The notes under the pieces: model-generated
Told to the model about the DNA's origin: nothing
The model's input: only the letters and a program-made list of their open reading frames with translations
Databases searched by the model: none
Shown: positions 63,929 through 63,995 of the stretch, piece by piece
Layout of the letters: each line of letters opens with the position of its first letter
Numbering within the stretch: the stretch's first letter is position 1
DNA from: CAYQUC01 sp964514215
GTDB lineage: Bacteria > Pseudomonadota > Gammaproteobacteria > UBA6429 > Thiohalophilaceae
NCBI GenBank assembly: GCA_964514215.1
Contig: CAZEPW010000017.1
Coordinates: 1 to 63,995, forward strand
DNA length: 63,995 nucleotides
Direction: 5' to 3'
Program-made: the position numbers and the translations under genes

Positions 63929-63995
63929 TACGAGCTTAAATAACCTGAACTCGGGATAAGAAAAATATTTATTGGTGTTCAAAAATACAATGTGA

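Overview
The window is about 64 kb of AT-rich DNA from a gammaproteobacterium. The gene order ligA-zipA-smc, the rluB-scpB-scpA-trpS-yciO-PHP block beside yciB and yciI, and the presence of DksA, GluQ, a YcgR-type PilZ protein and a DUF3579 protein all point there. I cannot name the genus. No tRNA, rRNA, CRISPR array, transposase or phage gene was seen.

Region 1 (1-4994): one very large secreted RHS/YD-repeat protein on the minus strand, cut by the window edge. Its repeats run into HYR, Ig-like and sugar-binding-like domains instead of the usual RHS core and toxin tip.

Region 2 (5397-9107, minus): a compact four-gene unit comA-comB-ATP-grasp-methyltransferase. ComA and ComB make 3-sulfolactate from phosphoenolpyruvate and sulfite. 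An amide-forming ligase and a methyltransferase directly downstream suggest that sulfolactate is built into a larger molecule. This is the strongest candidate for an undescribed system.

Region 3 (9464-33453, almost all minus): a Wzx/Wzy-type exopolysaccharide locus. It holds the initiating sugar transferase, Wza-like exporter, Wzz-like chain-length protein, a CpsD-like protein with a degenerate P-loop, an outer-membrane barrel, flippase, polymerase, four glycosyltransferases, four NodB/WalW-type deacetylases, a YdcF protein, a periplasmic propeller, a second ATP-grasp ligase and an MBOAT/SGNH acyl-transfer pair. Several genes overlap by 4 bp. A promoter candidate lies upstream of wza. A plus-strand membrane J-domain protein interrupts the locus and a stand-alone phosphopantetheinyl transferase follows it.

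Region 4 (34301-48475): housekeeping genes for RNA modification, chromosome segregation (ScpA, ScpB, SMC), tryptophanyl-tRNA synthetase, cell division and DNA ligation, with a small plus-strand group (yciB, yciI, peptidyl-prolyl isomerase). A tandem array of hairpin elements separates the isomerase from ligA.

Region 5 (48476-63995): mostly plus-strand metabolic and regulatory genes: queF behind a strongly structured leader or small RNA, a sugar kinase, CysZ-like protein, aminotransferase, CbbY-like phosphatase, a DksA with a histone H1-like tail, DUF3579, gluQ, an unknown protein coupled to a c-di-GMP-binding YcgR protein, acetyl-CoA synthetase, a periplasmic DsrE-like protein, mfd and a 2OG-Fe(II) oxygenase-like protein.
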